NCBI GenBank assembly: GCA_030686995.1
Contig: CM060680.1
Coordinates: 199,255,322-199,319,321, forward strand
Reading direction: 5' to 3'
Source: Artemisia argyi
Taxonomy: Eukaryota > Streptophyta > Magnoliopsida > Asterales > Asteraceae
Length of the DNA stretch: 64,000 nucleotides
Of this stretch, positions 1 through 10,811 are shown in pieces. Each line of letters opens with the position of its first letter. Position 1 is the first letter of the stretch. The translations under genes and the position numbers were made by a program. The notes under the pieces were generated by a model that did no database searches, was not told where the DNA came from, and saw only the letters and a list, made by a program, of their open reading frames with translations.

Positions 1-345
1 ACTAGCACCATTATGCAATCACTAGTACAAATTTCAACGCAATTTAAGACAATTACCGCTGAATATTTCACTTGTGTGATTATTATTCTCACACCATTTG
101 TCGCAACTACTCCTAAATTGACGAACCAAAATTATTGTATTTAACGCAAACACTAGAAATCACTATAATCACATACAGAGAACACACGCCCAAACACCGA
201 GTGGCTTTAAGATTCAACAAAGTGATACCATCATGCAATTGCGAGTACAAACTAATCTAAACAACTATCATTGAGGATTTTACACGTGTGCTTATTACTC
301 TGACAAAATTTGTTGCAGCTACTCCTGAGCTGATTATCCGACCTC
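1..345. repeat. diverged tandem duplication, about 120 bp units
   Basis: Bases 1-125 and 222-345 share an ordered series of words (catgcaat/tatgcaat, gagtacaaa/agtacaaat, ttattactctgacaaaatttgt/ttattattctcacaccatttgt, ctactcct) with many substitutions. It reads as an old duplication of non-coding DNA. No coding potential is visible. Confidence 0.5.
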
Positions 346-751
346 TAGATATTTAGAACTTGATTCATTCTACCGAAAACTGAGAACTGATTTTTTGGGA
401 CCTAAAGCGCAATAATCAGATAGAGAACCCTATTAGCGTGATTATATATCGTTTAGTGGTCTAGGACTACAGCAGCTACTTGATCACATGAACCATCCTT
501 TTTACAGTTTCCATTTCAAACACTTGCTGAATTATCTTAACAAAACGGCATGAACGCCACAAAATCGAAAACTATCAAGAACAGCTAAACCAGTCTACTA
601 ATTCATGTTCTGACTAATAGTTCTAAACCAAATACCAAATTTCCACATTTCAATTAATACAATAAGCTATTTTGAGTATCTAAACAGCTTATGACTTTTT
701 GGCCTTTTAGGGGGTGTTTGGGTTAGCTTATTCAAATCATTTGTTGTATAC
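346..751. other. intergenic, nothing recognised
   Basis: AT-rich sequence without a credible reading frame, RNA gene or terminal repeat. The last 40 bases (a gggggtgtttgggttagctt run) belong to the edge of the small element that follows. Confidence 0.4.
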
Positions 752-974
752 TTATGAGCTCAATAAGCTCTTTTTCATAAGCTCTTCCACATAGGTTTCT
801 CTAAAACAACTTATTTGACACAAATAAGCTGTTTAGGGGTTCCCAAGACACTCCCTTTTAGGGGTGTTTCTTATGAGCTCAATAAGCTCTTTTTCATAAG
901 CTCTTCCACATGGGTTTCTCTAAAACAACTTATTTGACACAAATAAGGTGTTTGGGGTTCCCAAGACACTCCCT
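752..974. repeat. two tandem copies of a 119-bp MITE-like unit
   Basis: Unit 1 (752-870) and unit 2 (871-974) begin with ttatgagctcaataagctct and end near ttcccaagacactccc. They differ at only a few sites (acataggt/acatgggt, aagctgttt/aaggtgttt). The preceding ggggtgtttggg and the closing cccaagacactccc look like an imperfect inverted end pair, as in short hAT-like plant MITEs. The second copy lacks the left end, so one element was probably partly duplicated in place. The element family is an inference. Confidence 0.5.
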
Positions 975-1380
975 TAACAGCTTATTTGATCAAACTCATA
1001 ATAAGCTCTATGATAAGTAAATATTAACAAAGTTAAAACCCAAGATCTATTATTAAGCTCTTTAAAATAAGCTGTTTTTAGAAGGCAATATATAGAAATA
1101 AGTTGGAAATAAGCAGAAATTGTTATAAAAACTTACAAATGATGATAATTAAGAAGAAGAATATAAATTTAGATAATCATGGTTGTATAAGGTTTGTTAC
1201 TTGTTTTGATGACGTGTAAACTATGTGGTTTTGTAACTTTTAAGTGTGTTTTTTCTTTAGATGAGAAGGAATATCTAGATGCAAGTGAGATGTCACTAGT
1301 ATAAATATCTCTGCTATAATAAAATATTTCTTTTTAAACTTAAATTTTACTAGTAATATTTTATTTACGACTTAACATCA
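975..1380. other. intergenic, nothing recognised
   Basis: AT-rich DNA. Nothing codes, and no inverted or direct repeat of note was seen. Confidence 0.35.
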
Positions 1381-1628
1381 GGCCGGATCCCGACCCGACT
1401 CGACCCGTCCTGACTAATCTCGATCCCGAAAATCACCTAAATCGTAAACTGAATACCGACCCGACAGTAGTCGGTTTTTTGGCCCGTCTTGACCAGTCCC
1501 GAATCCCGAAAATGCTAAAAATCCATCCCGACTCCCGACCCGAGAAGCTATTATTCGGTTTCGGGACTATCGGTTTATATCGGGATCGGGTCGGTTGTCG
1601 GGACTCGGGCGGTTTTGCTCACCCCTAA
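1381..1628. mobile_element. GC-rich hAT-like MITE fragment
   Basis: A 248-bp island of repeated cgacccg/cgggtcgg words stands out from AT-rich surroundings. The left half is rich in cccgacccgac and the right half in its complement (gggatcgggtcgg), so the segment could fold back on itself. It ends in tgctcacccctaa, the complement of the taggggtgagca end seen in many plant hAT-derived MITEs. No matching left terminus or 8-bp target duplication was found, so the left end is probably lost. The same right-end word recurs at 9508-9520. Confidence 0.4.
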
Positions 1629-2464
1629 TTTTATTTACTTTCACATATAAAAATGTTTTTAAACAAGTAGGAAGCACCCGTTGCGTTGTAGCGGACATTT
1701 TTTTTTATTGGTTTGTGATAATTTTTGTGCAAAGTTGATTTTATATAATCGATTAATTTCATATATCATTTTACTTTTATAATTAATTTCATATATACTC
1801 AAAGTGCAAGTATTGAATGCACAATGTACAATGTTTTAATACATGTTTGGGTGGGTATATATAAAATTTCCAACTAAAAGAGAGGAGATATGAAATTGCC
1901 CCTTATATAATTTGTAGCTACGATTTGATGTAATTGCGTTGGGGCAAACTTATATGTGAACTACACTAATGTAGTAGGCCAAACAATTGTAACAACAAAT
2001 AGACTATTTAATTGAGCTGCAACGCGGGCTAAGATGATGGGTCTAATTATACGAATATAATCATGAATTTTGGAATATTAAATTTGAAATAGTCGGCTTT
2101 GCGACGGGGCTTCTCGTTGTGAGATCGTGGTATTTTTTTCTGACACGTGTTGTATTTGTTTGGAATAAATGTTGTATCAAGCTATATTTGTAGTTGTCAT
2201 AAGACGTCCTTTTTGGAATGAATGTTGTATCGAGTACTAGTGTGTTGCGACGGGGCTAATTTGTTGCTGACGTCTGCATTTTCATTTCTAACAGAAAAAA
2301 GTATAAACATGCATGCCTAACATCAAGTTCAGGTATGTACTTTGTATGTGTATGTGACGGATTTAGCAAACTTTGGGCCAACTTAAAATGATCCAAAAAA
2401 TGCTAGACATCCATGTTTTATCATGAAAGAAATATATGCTAAATTTCAACTCATTTTTATAAAA
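1629..2464. other. intergenic, nothing recognised
   Basis: AT-rich. A short segment near 2063-2110 (ggaatattaaatttgaa…gtcggc) recurs diverged at 2991-3030. No gene could be supported. Confidence 0.3.
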
Positions 2465-2870
2465 ATGCGTGTATGTCAAAAGTATATTAATATTAAATTT
2501 ATTTTGTCTGTAATGTGGAGGCATTTCTAGCGGTATAAATCGTTAGATATTTGTTATATATTTGGTAAATAAACTTTGCTATATAAACAAAATAATTATA
2601 TATAAACTTTTATAGCCTTATAGTTTTAAAAAATATTATGACAATTTTTAAAGTTATTTTAAGGGAACATTTTGAAAGTTCTTTTATTTAAAAACTATAA
2701 ATATATGAAACTTAATTTTTTTTTATTAAATCGTACGTATGTCAAAAGCATATCAACATTGGGCTTGTTTTGTTCGTTATCGAGAGGCCTTTTAGCCATT
2801 ATTTTTTTTATTCAAGAAACCGCTAGAAATCTGTTAGATATTTGACAAATAAAATTTGTTATATAAAAAA
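2465..2870. repeat. diverged direct repeat
   Basis: Bases 2465-2600 and 2737-2870 align in order through tatgtcaaaagyatat, a gag..gc…ttttag/tttctag segment, ctagaaatc/agcggtataaatc, gttagatattt and aaataaa…tttg.tatata. Both arms are non-coding. This is an old local duplication. Confidence 0.45.
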
Positions 2871-3397
2871 ATCATAAATATTAAAAAGTTCAGGGTGTAT
2901 TTTGTAAGATTTTTTTTGTTTTTTTAGTATTGTATCTGTTTGACAAATGGGTGGTGTAGCCCACAATTATATCAATATTATAAGAAACTGCGGAATATTA
3001 AATTTGAATATGTCGGCGGCCCTCCTTCAGTATATATAGAGAACGAGTGGCGGTAGCCCGCCTCGTTGCAGCGGGGTATTTACATAAAGTTTAACCGTGG
3101 TATGATAGTATTGCTGAACGCTGTCGTTGTATTATTTAAATGGGTTGGGACAAAATTATGCAGGTGTACCTGCGTTTGTGACAGCAACTACAAGCTGTGC
3201 AATACAAAATTATGCATGCTTCTACATCGGTATGTAGGCTGCATTTGCGACAGCTTATAAACACATACTACCTAACGTTACCACGTACTACATCTACTTA
3301 CTGTACATACCACACATTATCGTTGTTACTTTGTACATTACATTAGTTGCATAAAGTGGGCGTCTTTCAACGCTAGTACTATGGTTGCATATATGTA
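2871..3397. other. intergenic 3' of the RPA-like pseudogene
   Basis: Contains only short spurious frames. It may hold the 3' untranslated region of the minus-strand pseudogene that ends at 3398. I see no clear polyadenylation signal. Confidence 0.3.
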
Positions 3398-4059
3398 TCA
3401 GTCAACCTTAGGTTTCTTCGCAGCGGGTGTTGGTGATTTTTCTTTAGCCTCTTCGAAAAGTTGTCTGCGAACGGTTTTGGACTGTTGTTCAGATGTGGGG
3501 TTCACTTTCTCTACTGGTTCATCAGATTGTGAAGTAGGGGGTGGTGTTACACTGGCAGACCCAATTTCTGTGATCGTCGGGGTTTCGGTTGCACTCTCTG
3601 CAGTGACAGATGTCTGGGTAGGATTTTCTGTAGTTGCAGATGATCCAACTTTGTCTATGGGTGGAGGAATTTCAGGGAGTACTGCCACTGGAACGTCTTC
3701 GGCAATGTCCAATATAAAGCGTGGGAAACCTCGTCGACTCCCTTTGGGCAAATGCACGTGGAAGACGTGCCTTGTGTCAGATATACATTAACGACACATA
3801 TATTGTATTGGTTTTTAATATTAAATATTAACGGGGATGTTCTTTGTACCTGTAATTAGGCCTTAGCCGGACACCGGGTTGTTGACAGTGGTGATGTGGC
3901 ATTATGTCTGTTACTTTGTTGCCACAGGTCCTGCATCGGTTGAAATACCAACCCATTGCCTCGTCAATCCTTGTTATTACCGCTTCATTGGTAAATTGTT
4001 GCTGCAATGAGCATGAATGAAAGGATGTCGGATGTGTTTTTGTAGTTGTAGTTTTACGG

Positions 4060-4100
<41 letters not shown>

Positions 4101-5340
4101 TTGGACATACCACAAGGCTTTCCGAGCTTGCTTGCATTAGCACATTCAAAGGCGTAATTTGTCTTCCTATAGGTTCTTCCACCTGTTGGATGTCTGCGGG
4201 GGGTAGTTGCAAAGGTAGTGCAGGAACCATCATTTCATCGTAACTATTTTAGCGGAAATGTTAGTTAAAGTATGTGTATGCCAACATTTTTTTTTGTAGA
4301 AAGATTTGAATTCACTCACGTTTTTCGAATATGTTCTGCCACCTCAACCGGTGGATTAAGGTAATAGTAAGTGGCAGGAGTTGCAGATAGTTGGAGTCCA
4401 CCTGTTTAGTTATACCCTTTTTTTAATATCTAGCTAAAAAAGTATTGAGGAATTCGGATACTGAAATCAGAAACATACCCGAGTAGCGTCTGGCCCAGCA
4501 TGAAGTAACGGCTATGATAACTGGCTGCTCCAATTGATTGACTGTTTGAATTGGAAAGTTTGCAGCCATCTCATTCCAAATTGTGAAAGTAAGGACATTT
4601 CCGCTGCACAAACACACTCAAATATAAGTTTGTATACCTTATGGTTCGATCGTATTAATAAATAGATTTGCTTACTTCAGGTTCTGTATCTCGATGTTCC
4701 TCCGAAGTATTCTGTTGGTAGTAGGATCCCCGAATTCTCTAATGTGACCAATGTTCTTTATGGCTCCTATGTAATCTGTTAATATAGATTGACCAAGTTA
4801 TTATAAAAAATAGATCAAATGTAGGATGTATTATATGTAATACCTGATAACGTGTAGTCACTTGCATCAGCTGTCTGACCAAGTTCGTTGTATGCAGCAA
4901 AGTTAAAGTAGTGGTTAGGGAATCCATCATCTTGAATGGTGAAAACCTGTGTGTATCGTCCGAATAACAATGTCAGTGGATTGTTAAGAGTACGCTGCCA
5001 ATTGTCAGTCTTTTTGCACCCATAGCGTTCAATCCTGTAGCACGAACCCACTTGCAATCTGCCATCAAAGTGTCGCATATCCCACAGCTGGACATTCGCT
5101 TGTATGGCAGAATCCTAGAGTGTTTGCTCAATCTCCTTGTAAGTGAGAATGAGTAGAAGGAAAAGTACATTGTATATATATATGTGTTTTCATAAATAAT
5201 AGTAGGGTGGCACTTACGTCTCTACCCAAAAGGATAAAGCATAGCCCAGTTGGATTAGGATCTGGCACGTTCTTTGACGTCTATTTTCGGTACACTTTAA
5301 CTTCAAGCGGCTTATCGAGGTGAGTAGGTTTAAGAACAGG
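3398..5340 (-). pseudogene. RPA1-like (70-kDa replication protein A / DUF223 family) pseudogene
   Basis: Recognisable minus-strand exons follow one another across introns: about 5340-5218 (PVLKPTHLDKPLEVKVYRK, then PDPNPTGLCFILLGRD), 5142-4847 (LQVGSCYRIERYGCKKTDNW, LTLLFGRYTQVF, NHYFNFAAYNELGQ), 4776-4680, 4612-4490 (NVLTFTIWNEMA, VIIAVTSCWARR), 4403-4319 (GLQLSATPATYYYLNP), 4246-4107, 4020-3846 (WYFNRCRTCGNKVTDI, a Cys-rich RPA C-terminal motif) and 3780-3398 (proline/threonine-rich tail ending KKPKVD). These are hallmarks of the large plant RPA1-like family of single-stranded-DNA-binding OB-fold proteins, some of which travel with Helitrons. Two in-frame TAG codons, at 5283-5281 and 5117-5115, break it. 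No N-terminal start was found and exon edges are approximate. The family call is strong; pseudogene status rests on the stops. Confidence 0.72.
4060..4098 (+). repeat. 39-bp poly(A) tract in a pseudogene intron
   Basis: An uninterrupted A run on the plus strand (T run in the transcript) lies between the exon ending near 4107 and the one starting near 4020. It could be polypyrimidine-tract slippage near a 3' splice site or an old insertion tail. Its length is prone to sequencing error. Confidence 0.8.
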
Positions 5341-6407
5341 CTAAAAGAAAATGAAATAAAAAAGCGACACAACAGGATGCACTGGTTATGGCAAACAACT
5401 TTAAAGGGCTCTACGTATCAACAAAGTAAAAGGTTAGTAACATCTTATAGCAACCAATACAACATACAATGAAGAACGTCAATCGTACCCTATAAAGTAT
5501 GTAACAACTTTTGCACATACAAACATCATCCACTTAAAACATGCAGTAAACTAACATAACCTATATGTGTGTCTAAAGTGTATTCTTTTTTAAGAAAAGT
5601 AATTCACAAATGGTAGGAAGCATCAACAACAACAACCATAAATAACAACTATTAAAAGTAATAAGAAACCAACTTTTCAACAATTATTGTACACCAGATC
5701 TGCGAACATGACCTACCTCGATATTCGTGTACGTAAGAAACACCGGATTGATTGCGGAAGAAAGTCACAGAAGTCTGAAGAAACATTCCGAAGTACTAAT
5801 AGGATAAGTTTGGGTAAAAATTAGGCCACTTATGGACCGGAAAGGCCAGAGGGTGTTAAAACTTTGGGCTTACACACATGGGCTTACCCCAAATAATATT
5901 ATTTTACTTTGTCTCGGGAGAGTAAGGGCACCGTCCATTGGCAAATGTTATATATCTATAATTTCTTCCTTTAAATATTTGTTTTAACAATAATTTTTAT
6001 TTCTAAAGTTACCCAATTTTTATTTTTATTTTCTATTTTACGAATTCATTAGAGTCCTGTTCTCGTTCCCGATCAATTAAGTAAAAATTGTATGATGTTG
6101 TTGTCATCTCAGATGATGATGAAGAGCTGTGAATGTCAATTGTTAAATTTTACATGAAACGCGTAACCACAATATCTCAACTATAACTATTTACTGCAAT
6201 AAAATATCGTCGTTATGCACGGGTACACGCATAGTAAACGTAAATCTTAAACTCTTAAGTCCCAAAATTATTTTACTTACAGAAAAACAAACAATTTAAG
6301 CAAACTGGAATGATCGCGCCCTCTAACCAATTATATACTAGTATGAGAATTGATTTGCACACATTGAGTTTTGATTTGGATACACCAATTACTGCATCAA
6401 ACAATTG
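5341..6407. other. upstream of the RPA-like pseudogene; no feature supported
   Basis: May contain lost 5' exons or promoter of the minus-strand pseudogene (a weak exon-like stretch lies around 5690-5760). No frame is long enough to trust. The right end at 6407/6408 is the left limit of the DNA later duplicated at 36956 and 43907. Confidence 0.35.
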
Positions 6408-6938
6408 TATTATATTCACGTCCTGCTTTAAATTGTACATTGGTGTGTGCAAATATAGAATGCAAATCATCTCCAATTAAATAGTATCTCTATACACTAA
6501 AGTATTTTTGATTGGATTAAAATAAAAAGTGAACAATTATTTTGAGACATTTCTAAATAAAAATGCGGACTATAATTTTAGGACGGAAATAATTGCTTAT
6601 AGATGTTACTATAGTAGCATTAGAAAGAAATGTAAACGCTAGTTAAAGCATTTCATAAGCAGTAAACGGATGAGATTTTCTCTGTTTAGATTATTCGAAA
6701 AAGATGAGTTTTTGACTAAGATATATACAACATAGTTGAGAAATTCTCATGACTTTTTCAACCCTTTCTTTAGTCACCTCCAAATGTGTACATAGTTGGG
6801 TTTAAACCCTAGACCTTTTGTGATAAAGTCAGTTAACTTACCACTAAATCACTCGCTGATGGTTCCAACAAGCATCATATACATAACACTAATGTAATAC
6901 TTTGTAGCTTCAAACCACTCCTAAAAGCTCGCAGCTAA

Positions 6939-7290
6939 GTATGTTGGGTACTTGTAACATAACGTTAGTCCATCGGGGCAAACATCGAGTTTAGTTTAGA
7001 CAATATACATGCCATCACATCCATTAACATATACGATCATCAAGTTTCAGTTGTAAAAAGCATTGGAGCATTGTGCAATGTTATCATTCTCTCACTGCAA
7101 ACGTTCAGTTGACCGGTTAATGAGTGCTTTAGAGAAATTGGTCATGGGATCAATCTAAGCTAAAGGTCACGGAAACAAGTGTTCATTGCCTCAGGCAAGG
7201 TAATTAAAGAAGGTCATTCGGCATCCAAAAAGGGGTGCACAATGTCAAGATTTCCCAGTTGATTTAAACCAGTGGAGAATTTTTAGTTGT
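6939..7290 (+). pseudogene. degraded duplicate of the OB-fold-like exons at 8935-9270
   Basis: Bases 6939-7290 align with 8935-9270: gttgggtacttg…aacataacgtt, gtttagtttagaca, atgatcatcaagtttcagtt, atcattctctcac, gttacggaaacaggtg/gtcacggaaacaagtg. Substitutions and indels are frequent and the frame is lost. It is an older local duplicate of the gene fragment described at 8949-9741, with no coding capacity of its own. It is carried in F copy 2 but lost from F copy 3 by deletion. Confidence 0.6.
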
Positions 7291-7403
7291 TAGATAATGC
7301 ACTTTAAGGTATTCGAAAATGTTTGACCTAATATAACTTTGAATCTTGGTTTTGCCATAATGGGTGTTACAAGCGTTTTTAGACTAGTAAGTGATTTTTG
7401 AAC

Positions 7404-7871
7404 TGTTGATACAAAAGCTGGGCGTTCCTTGTTTGGACTCCGGTTCCCGTATCAATTGGATCTTATTGCTGAGACCTGCACATTAAGAAAGCAAACAACA
7501 CCGTTAGGCTTACCGTGGGATTGTCTCTCACGATTATCCTCCGGCGTGAGAGTAAGTAATCGGTTTTAGGGTTTTAGTGAAGAGTTGGGGTTATTAGATG
7601 ATACCTTAATGAGGGCTGAGATGCCCTTTATATACACACGGAATCCTTGTTGGTTTCGTGTTCCTTACTCTTCGGCGTATCCCTACTTATGCGGTCCGTT
7701 GATCCTTATCCCATAAATAAGAGATCCTATATCAAAACCATAAATGGTAGATTCGAATTTGGGTTTTTGTAAGCCCAAATCGTTATCATGATAGCCTACA
7801 CGTGATGGGCTTGAGTATTAGTAGTGTCCATTGATCGGGTTCGTGACCCGAGTGCGGACTATACGTCATCA
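7404..7871 (-). mobile_element. solo LTR 'D', 468 bp, TSD TGAAC
   Basis: The segment starts TGTTGATAC and ends CGTCATCA, so it has TG…CA ends. It is bracketed by the 5-bp direct repeat TGAAC at 7399-7403 and 7872-7876. A TATA-like TATATAAA lies on the minus strand (7634-7627), suggesting minus-strand transcription. No internal retrotransposon sequence adjoins it, so it is the product of LTR-LTR recombination. The lineage is unknown. A complete copy exists at 37952-38419 and a truncated one at 44188-44527, both made by the segmental duplication. Confidence 0.82.
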
Positions 7872-7876
7872 TGAAC

Positions 7877-8903
7877 TTCTTAAATTGGTGTTTAAAACTT
7901 AAAATAGATATCTATGTTGCTTACATGGCTTGTTACAAAGTATTCAAAATGAGCCATTGTGGTCTAGCGATCGATATAACATAGTTTAATGATAATCCGG
8001 CAGGATGTGAAATACTGCAAGTGTAAACAATATGCATGGGTTTATTTATATACGAATTATGATATTACGAGTAGTAAATTACAGCTAATGAGCCGAAATC
8101 TGATTCGACAACATGGAATTGTATGCTAAATGAGTTCTCTCAAGTTTTGCTAAATTAAAACGACAACGCGTTGTTAGGAACAAGATCTGCATGCTAGGTT
8201 CGGTTATTGCATCTTACTTGGTGGCTTGGTGCATATTAGTTTCATTCGGACATGAAACCTGCATCGGTGTAAAATAAGATATTTGAGATTTTTATAAGTT
8301 TATGGAAATATGCTACATGTGTTTTTCCATGATGGGTTGATTGAACGAATATCTAGGTATCCATTACTTTTGACTCTCGTACAATTTATGACTTCCCTCA
8401 AAACTGAAAGCAATTGACTGCTTTGATATAATTTGTAATGACCCTTCAAAGTTGATACGTTTATAGCATTCGAGGTTCAACCGAAAACCACATAAAAATG
8501 CTAACAACACATACACTTTCAACTTGCCCTCAAATATCTAGGCCGGATATGAACTTTTTGTCTCTTAATAAACTAACGAAAATTCCCATGAACATGATAA
8601 TTGCCTCCATGACTCCATTACATTACATCCACACAACCATTTTTAACTAACTTCATCTTCTTCATCCACCCAACCATGCTCACTCACTCACTCCAACTTC
8701 AACGACATCAATGTTCTTCATTCAAGACAATCATCCCACATTGGAATCACGACAAAAACAAGAACATAAAATTCTTTTAATGTTAATCCAAATTGTCTTT
8801 TAAAGATCACGTCAATTTAAGAAAACTACAATATGAGAAAACATGCAATCTGAGGAAACATGCACATTCGATAGACTAGGGAGAAAACATGCAATAATAA
8901 ACA
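7877..8903. other. non-coding part of segment F
   Basis: About 1 kb of AT-rich sequence between solo LTR D and the microsatellite. No gene, inverted repeat or further LTR was recognised. Confidence 0.4.
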
Positions 8904-8932
8904 CCGTCGTCGTCGTCATCATCATCATCATA
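8904..8932 (+). repeat. GTC/ATC trinucleotide microsatellite
   Basis: About five (CGT) repeats run into five (CAT) repeats: a compound triplet repeat. It is present without length change in the other two F copies (near 39452-39480 and 45560-45588). Confidence 0.85.
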
Positions 8933-9523
8933 TAAGCATGTTTGGTACTTGAACATAACGTTGACCCATCGCGCGAGGGCAATCATCGCGTTTAGTTTAG
9001 ACATGTATACATGCCACACATCCTTTAACGTATATGATCATCAAGTTTCAGTTATTAGAACCATTGTAGCATTACCCAATGGTATCATTCTCTCACCACA
9101 AACATTCAGTTCACGGGTCAAGAATGACTTTGGAGAAATTGATCATGTGTTCATTCCCAACTAAAGGTTACGGAAACAGGTGCTCATCGCCGAAGGCAAG
9201 GTTATTGAGGAAAGGTCAGCATCCAATAAGGATCCACAAGGTCAGGATTTCCCCGTTGATGAGATTTTTATATCAAAAAAGTTGCAGGAAGGTTCCATTG
9301 TTCAGTTGACTAAGTTTCGGTTGATTAAGGATGAAATCATAAGGTACGTGTTATATTTATATAAACAATTATCCTATATATGTGTTTGTTTATTGTTGTA
9401 ACTTGAAAATGTTAATTTATGATGCATCAAAAATTTGAACCAAACCTTGATAAACCAAAAAAACCGAAAATAAACCATTTTAGCCTAAAACAAGCCAAAC
9501 CGAATCATGCTCACCCCTAACCA

Positions 9524-9576
9524 GTAAGATGTCCCAAAAATCTCTCGTCTATTTACAGACGTTGGGGACATCTTAC
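9524..9576. repeat. perfect 12-bp hairpin in the intron
   Basis: GTAAGATGTCCC at 9524-9535 is the exact complement of GGGACATCTTAC at 9565-9576, with an inner CGTCT/AGACG pair. It follows a hAT-like right end (gctcacccctaa, 9510-9520). It could be a tiny foldback element or the remnant of one. It also occurs at 40072-40124 and 46180-46232. Confidence 0.7.
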
Positions 9577-9736
9577 ATAGTAACCATTTTCTATTAACTT
9601 GCTTAGATATGCGTGTATGAGTTAAATTTTGGTGTTGTGTGCACTTTTGTGCCTGGTCATTCGTATATTGATGTCTGCTTATCTTCCACTCATTTTGTGC
9701 AATGCTATTATTCTAGGTTTCGACCTAACTGTGATT

Positions 9737-9741
9737 CATAG
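9737..9741 (+). repeat. left target-site duplication of element B (CATAG)
   Basis: CATAG immediately precedes the TGATGAGTG start of LTR1. The same five bases follow the end of LTR5 at 58826-58830. The uninterrupted site, with a single CATAG, is preserved at 60295-60299. Confidence 0.95.
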
Positions 9742-10805
9742 TGATGAGTGTCTAAATACTCATCATTCTATACCAATCTGAACTGCCAAAACATACAAAA
9801 ACACTCAAATATGCATCAAAATACTTAAAATATCTTAGAAGTGTATTTTATATGTTTCAAATGCAAAATAATCAAAAACAGATGAAAAACGTACAAAGTT
9901 TGCATAATTGGCAGTTTCAGTCCCTCAAGTTTCAAAAGTTGTCAAAACTAGTCCCTGGTAATTCTAAAAACTTGAAAAAGTCACCAAAGGTCCTTTTTTA
10001 ATCATAAAGTTACATATTTAGTCCTTTGGTGCATAGTTTCATAAAATTACAAGTTTAGTCCCTATACTTTGGAAATTGACATAAATGGTCCCTGGGATAT
10101 AAAAAACTTTGAGAAAATCAATTTTGGTCCTTCTGCTATTAATCTTTTGCAAGAAAGGTCCTTGGTGTGAACTTTGGTGAAATGACATATTTAGTCCCTG
10201 AAGTTTGGTGAATTGGCAACTTTGGTCCCTGGAATTCAAAAGTGAAATTTTATCAATTATGGTCCCTATGCTATTAAAACTTGGCAAGATTCACCCCTTT
10301 ATTAAACTTTGGAAAGCTGTCATTTCCAGCCCCTCAAACTTCATAAGTTACTAAATTGGTCCTTGTTAGTTACAATACAAACAATATTTATCTAAACCCA
10401 AAAATAAAACCCACCCAATAAATAAACCCAACACCCTAAACAGCCCACCTTACCCTTTACCCAAGCCCACACAAAAGCCCACTTCCTTTTTAAATATAAA
10501 ACCAGGCCTTTGACCTGTTGACCCCGCCCTAAACCATGGTTACTGTTCATCTCCACTCTTACCCCTGCATCCATGAAACCACCCTGGTATTGCCTCCACC
10601 TCACCACCCCAGCTGTCCTATAAACTCTCCTCCACCTCCACAAACATCCAAAACCTTTTAATTATAGAACGTTGTCCCCAAGTTAACGTGTAAGACTTTT
10701 TTGGCGCGAAAAAGGTTTTTAAACGGTGAGGATTAATGGGACTAAATCAATGGTTCAGATATGGTGGGAAAAAACAAAGTGGGTCCCACAAACCCTGGAA
10801 GTGGC

Positions 10806-10811
10806 TATAAA
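10806..10811 (+). promoter_or_regulatory. TATA box of element B LTR1
   Basis: TATAAA in the context gtggctataaagaagaaaag, about 1.06 kb into the LTR. A purine-rich start region follows. The same block is conserved in all B LTRs, and an equivalent TATAAAG is in element A's LTR at 18358-18363. Transcription would start about 25-35 bp downstream (inference). Confidence 0.6.

Larger units (their letters stand above)
6408..9741. repeat. segment F, copy 1 of 3 (left flank of element B)
   Basis: These 3,334 bp recur with the same length at 36956-40289 and, less an 843-bp deletion, at 43907-46397. Each copy is followed directly by an LTR of element B. Copies 2 and 3 share bases that copy 1 lacks (for example caagtcaaac, ggttattcgcat, gacgtgggggac), so they are the closer pair. 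The segment contains a degraded exon copy, solo LTR D, an OB-fold-like gene fragment, a microsatellite and a hairpin, annotated separately. Confidence 0.93.
8949..9741 (+). pseudogene. 5' part of an OB-fold-like gene, cut by element B
   Basis: Two candidate coding stretches are visible: 8949-9164 (with VSVIRTIVALPNGIILSP and NDFGEIDHVFIPN) and 9180-9343 (AEGKVIEER…FISKKLQEGSIVQLTKFRLI). The second ends at a good donor (AAG|GTACGT). A likely acceptor (TTCTAG) at 9711-9716 leads into an exon reading FDLTVIH, which continues across element B as SKCDIIGDPKPF at 58826. Such segments resemble OB-fold/RPA-like plant proteins, but this is family recognition by eye and uncertain. Joining the obvious donor and acceptor gives the wrong phase, so the gene was already frameshifted or uses other sites. 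Element B inserted after CATAG (9737-9741), inside the exon. Confidence 0.5.

Noticed and set aside
4060..4098. Poly(A) as the tail of a processed pseudogene
   Set aside because: It lies within an intron, runs opposite to the gene, and introns are still present, so the gene is not a retrocopy.
10392..10643. Minus-strand 83-residue frame, repeated at 33988, 40939, 47047 and 55486
   Set aside because: It is repeated only because it lies in every copy of LTR B. It reads across the gtccct/TATA-upstream region, is Trp/Arg/Gly-rich with no family resemblance, and has no partner in LTR A.
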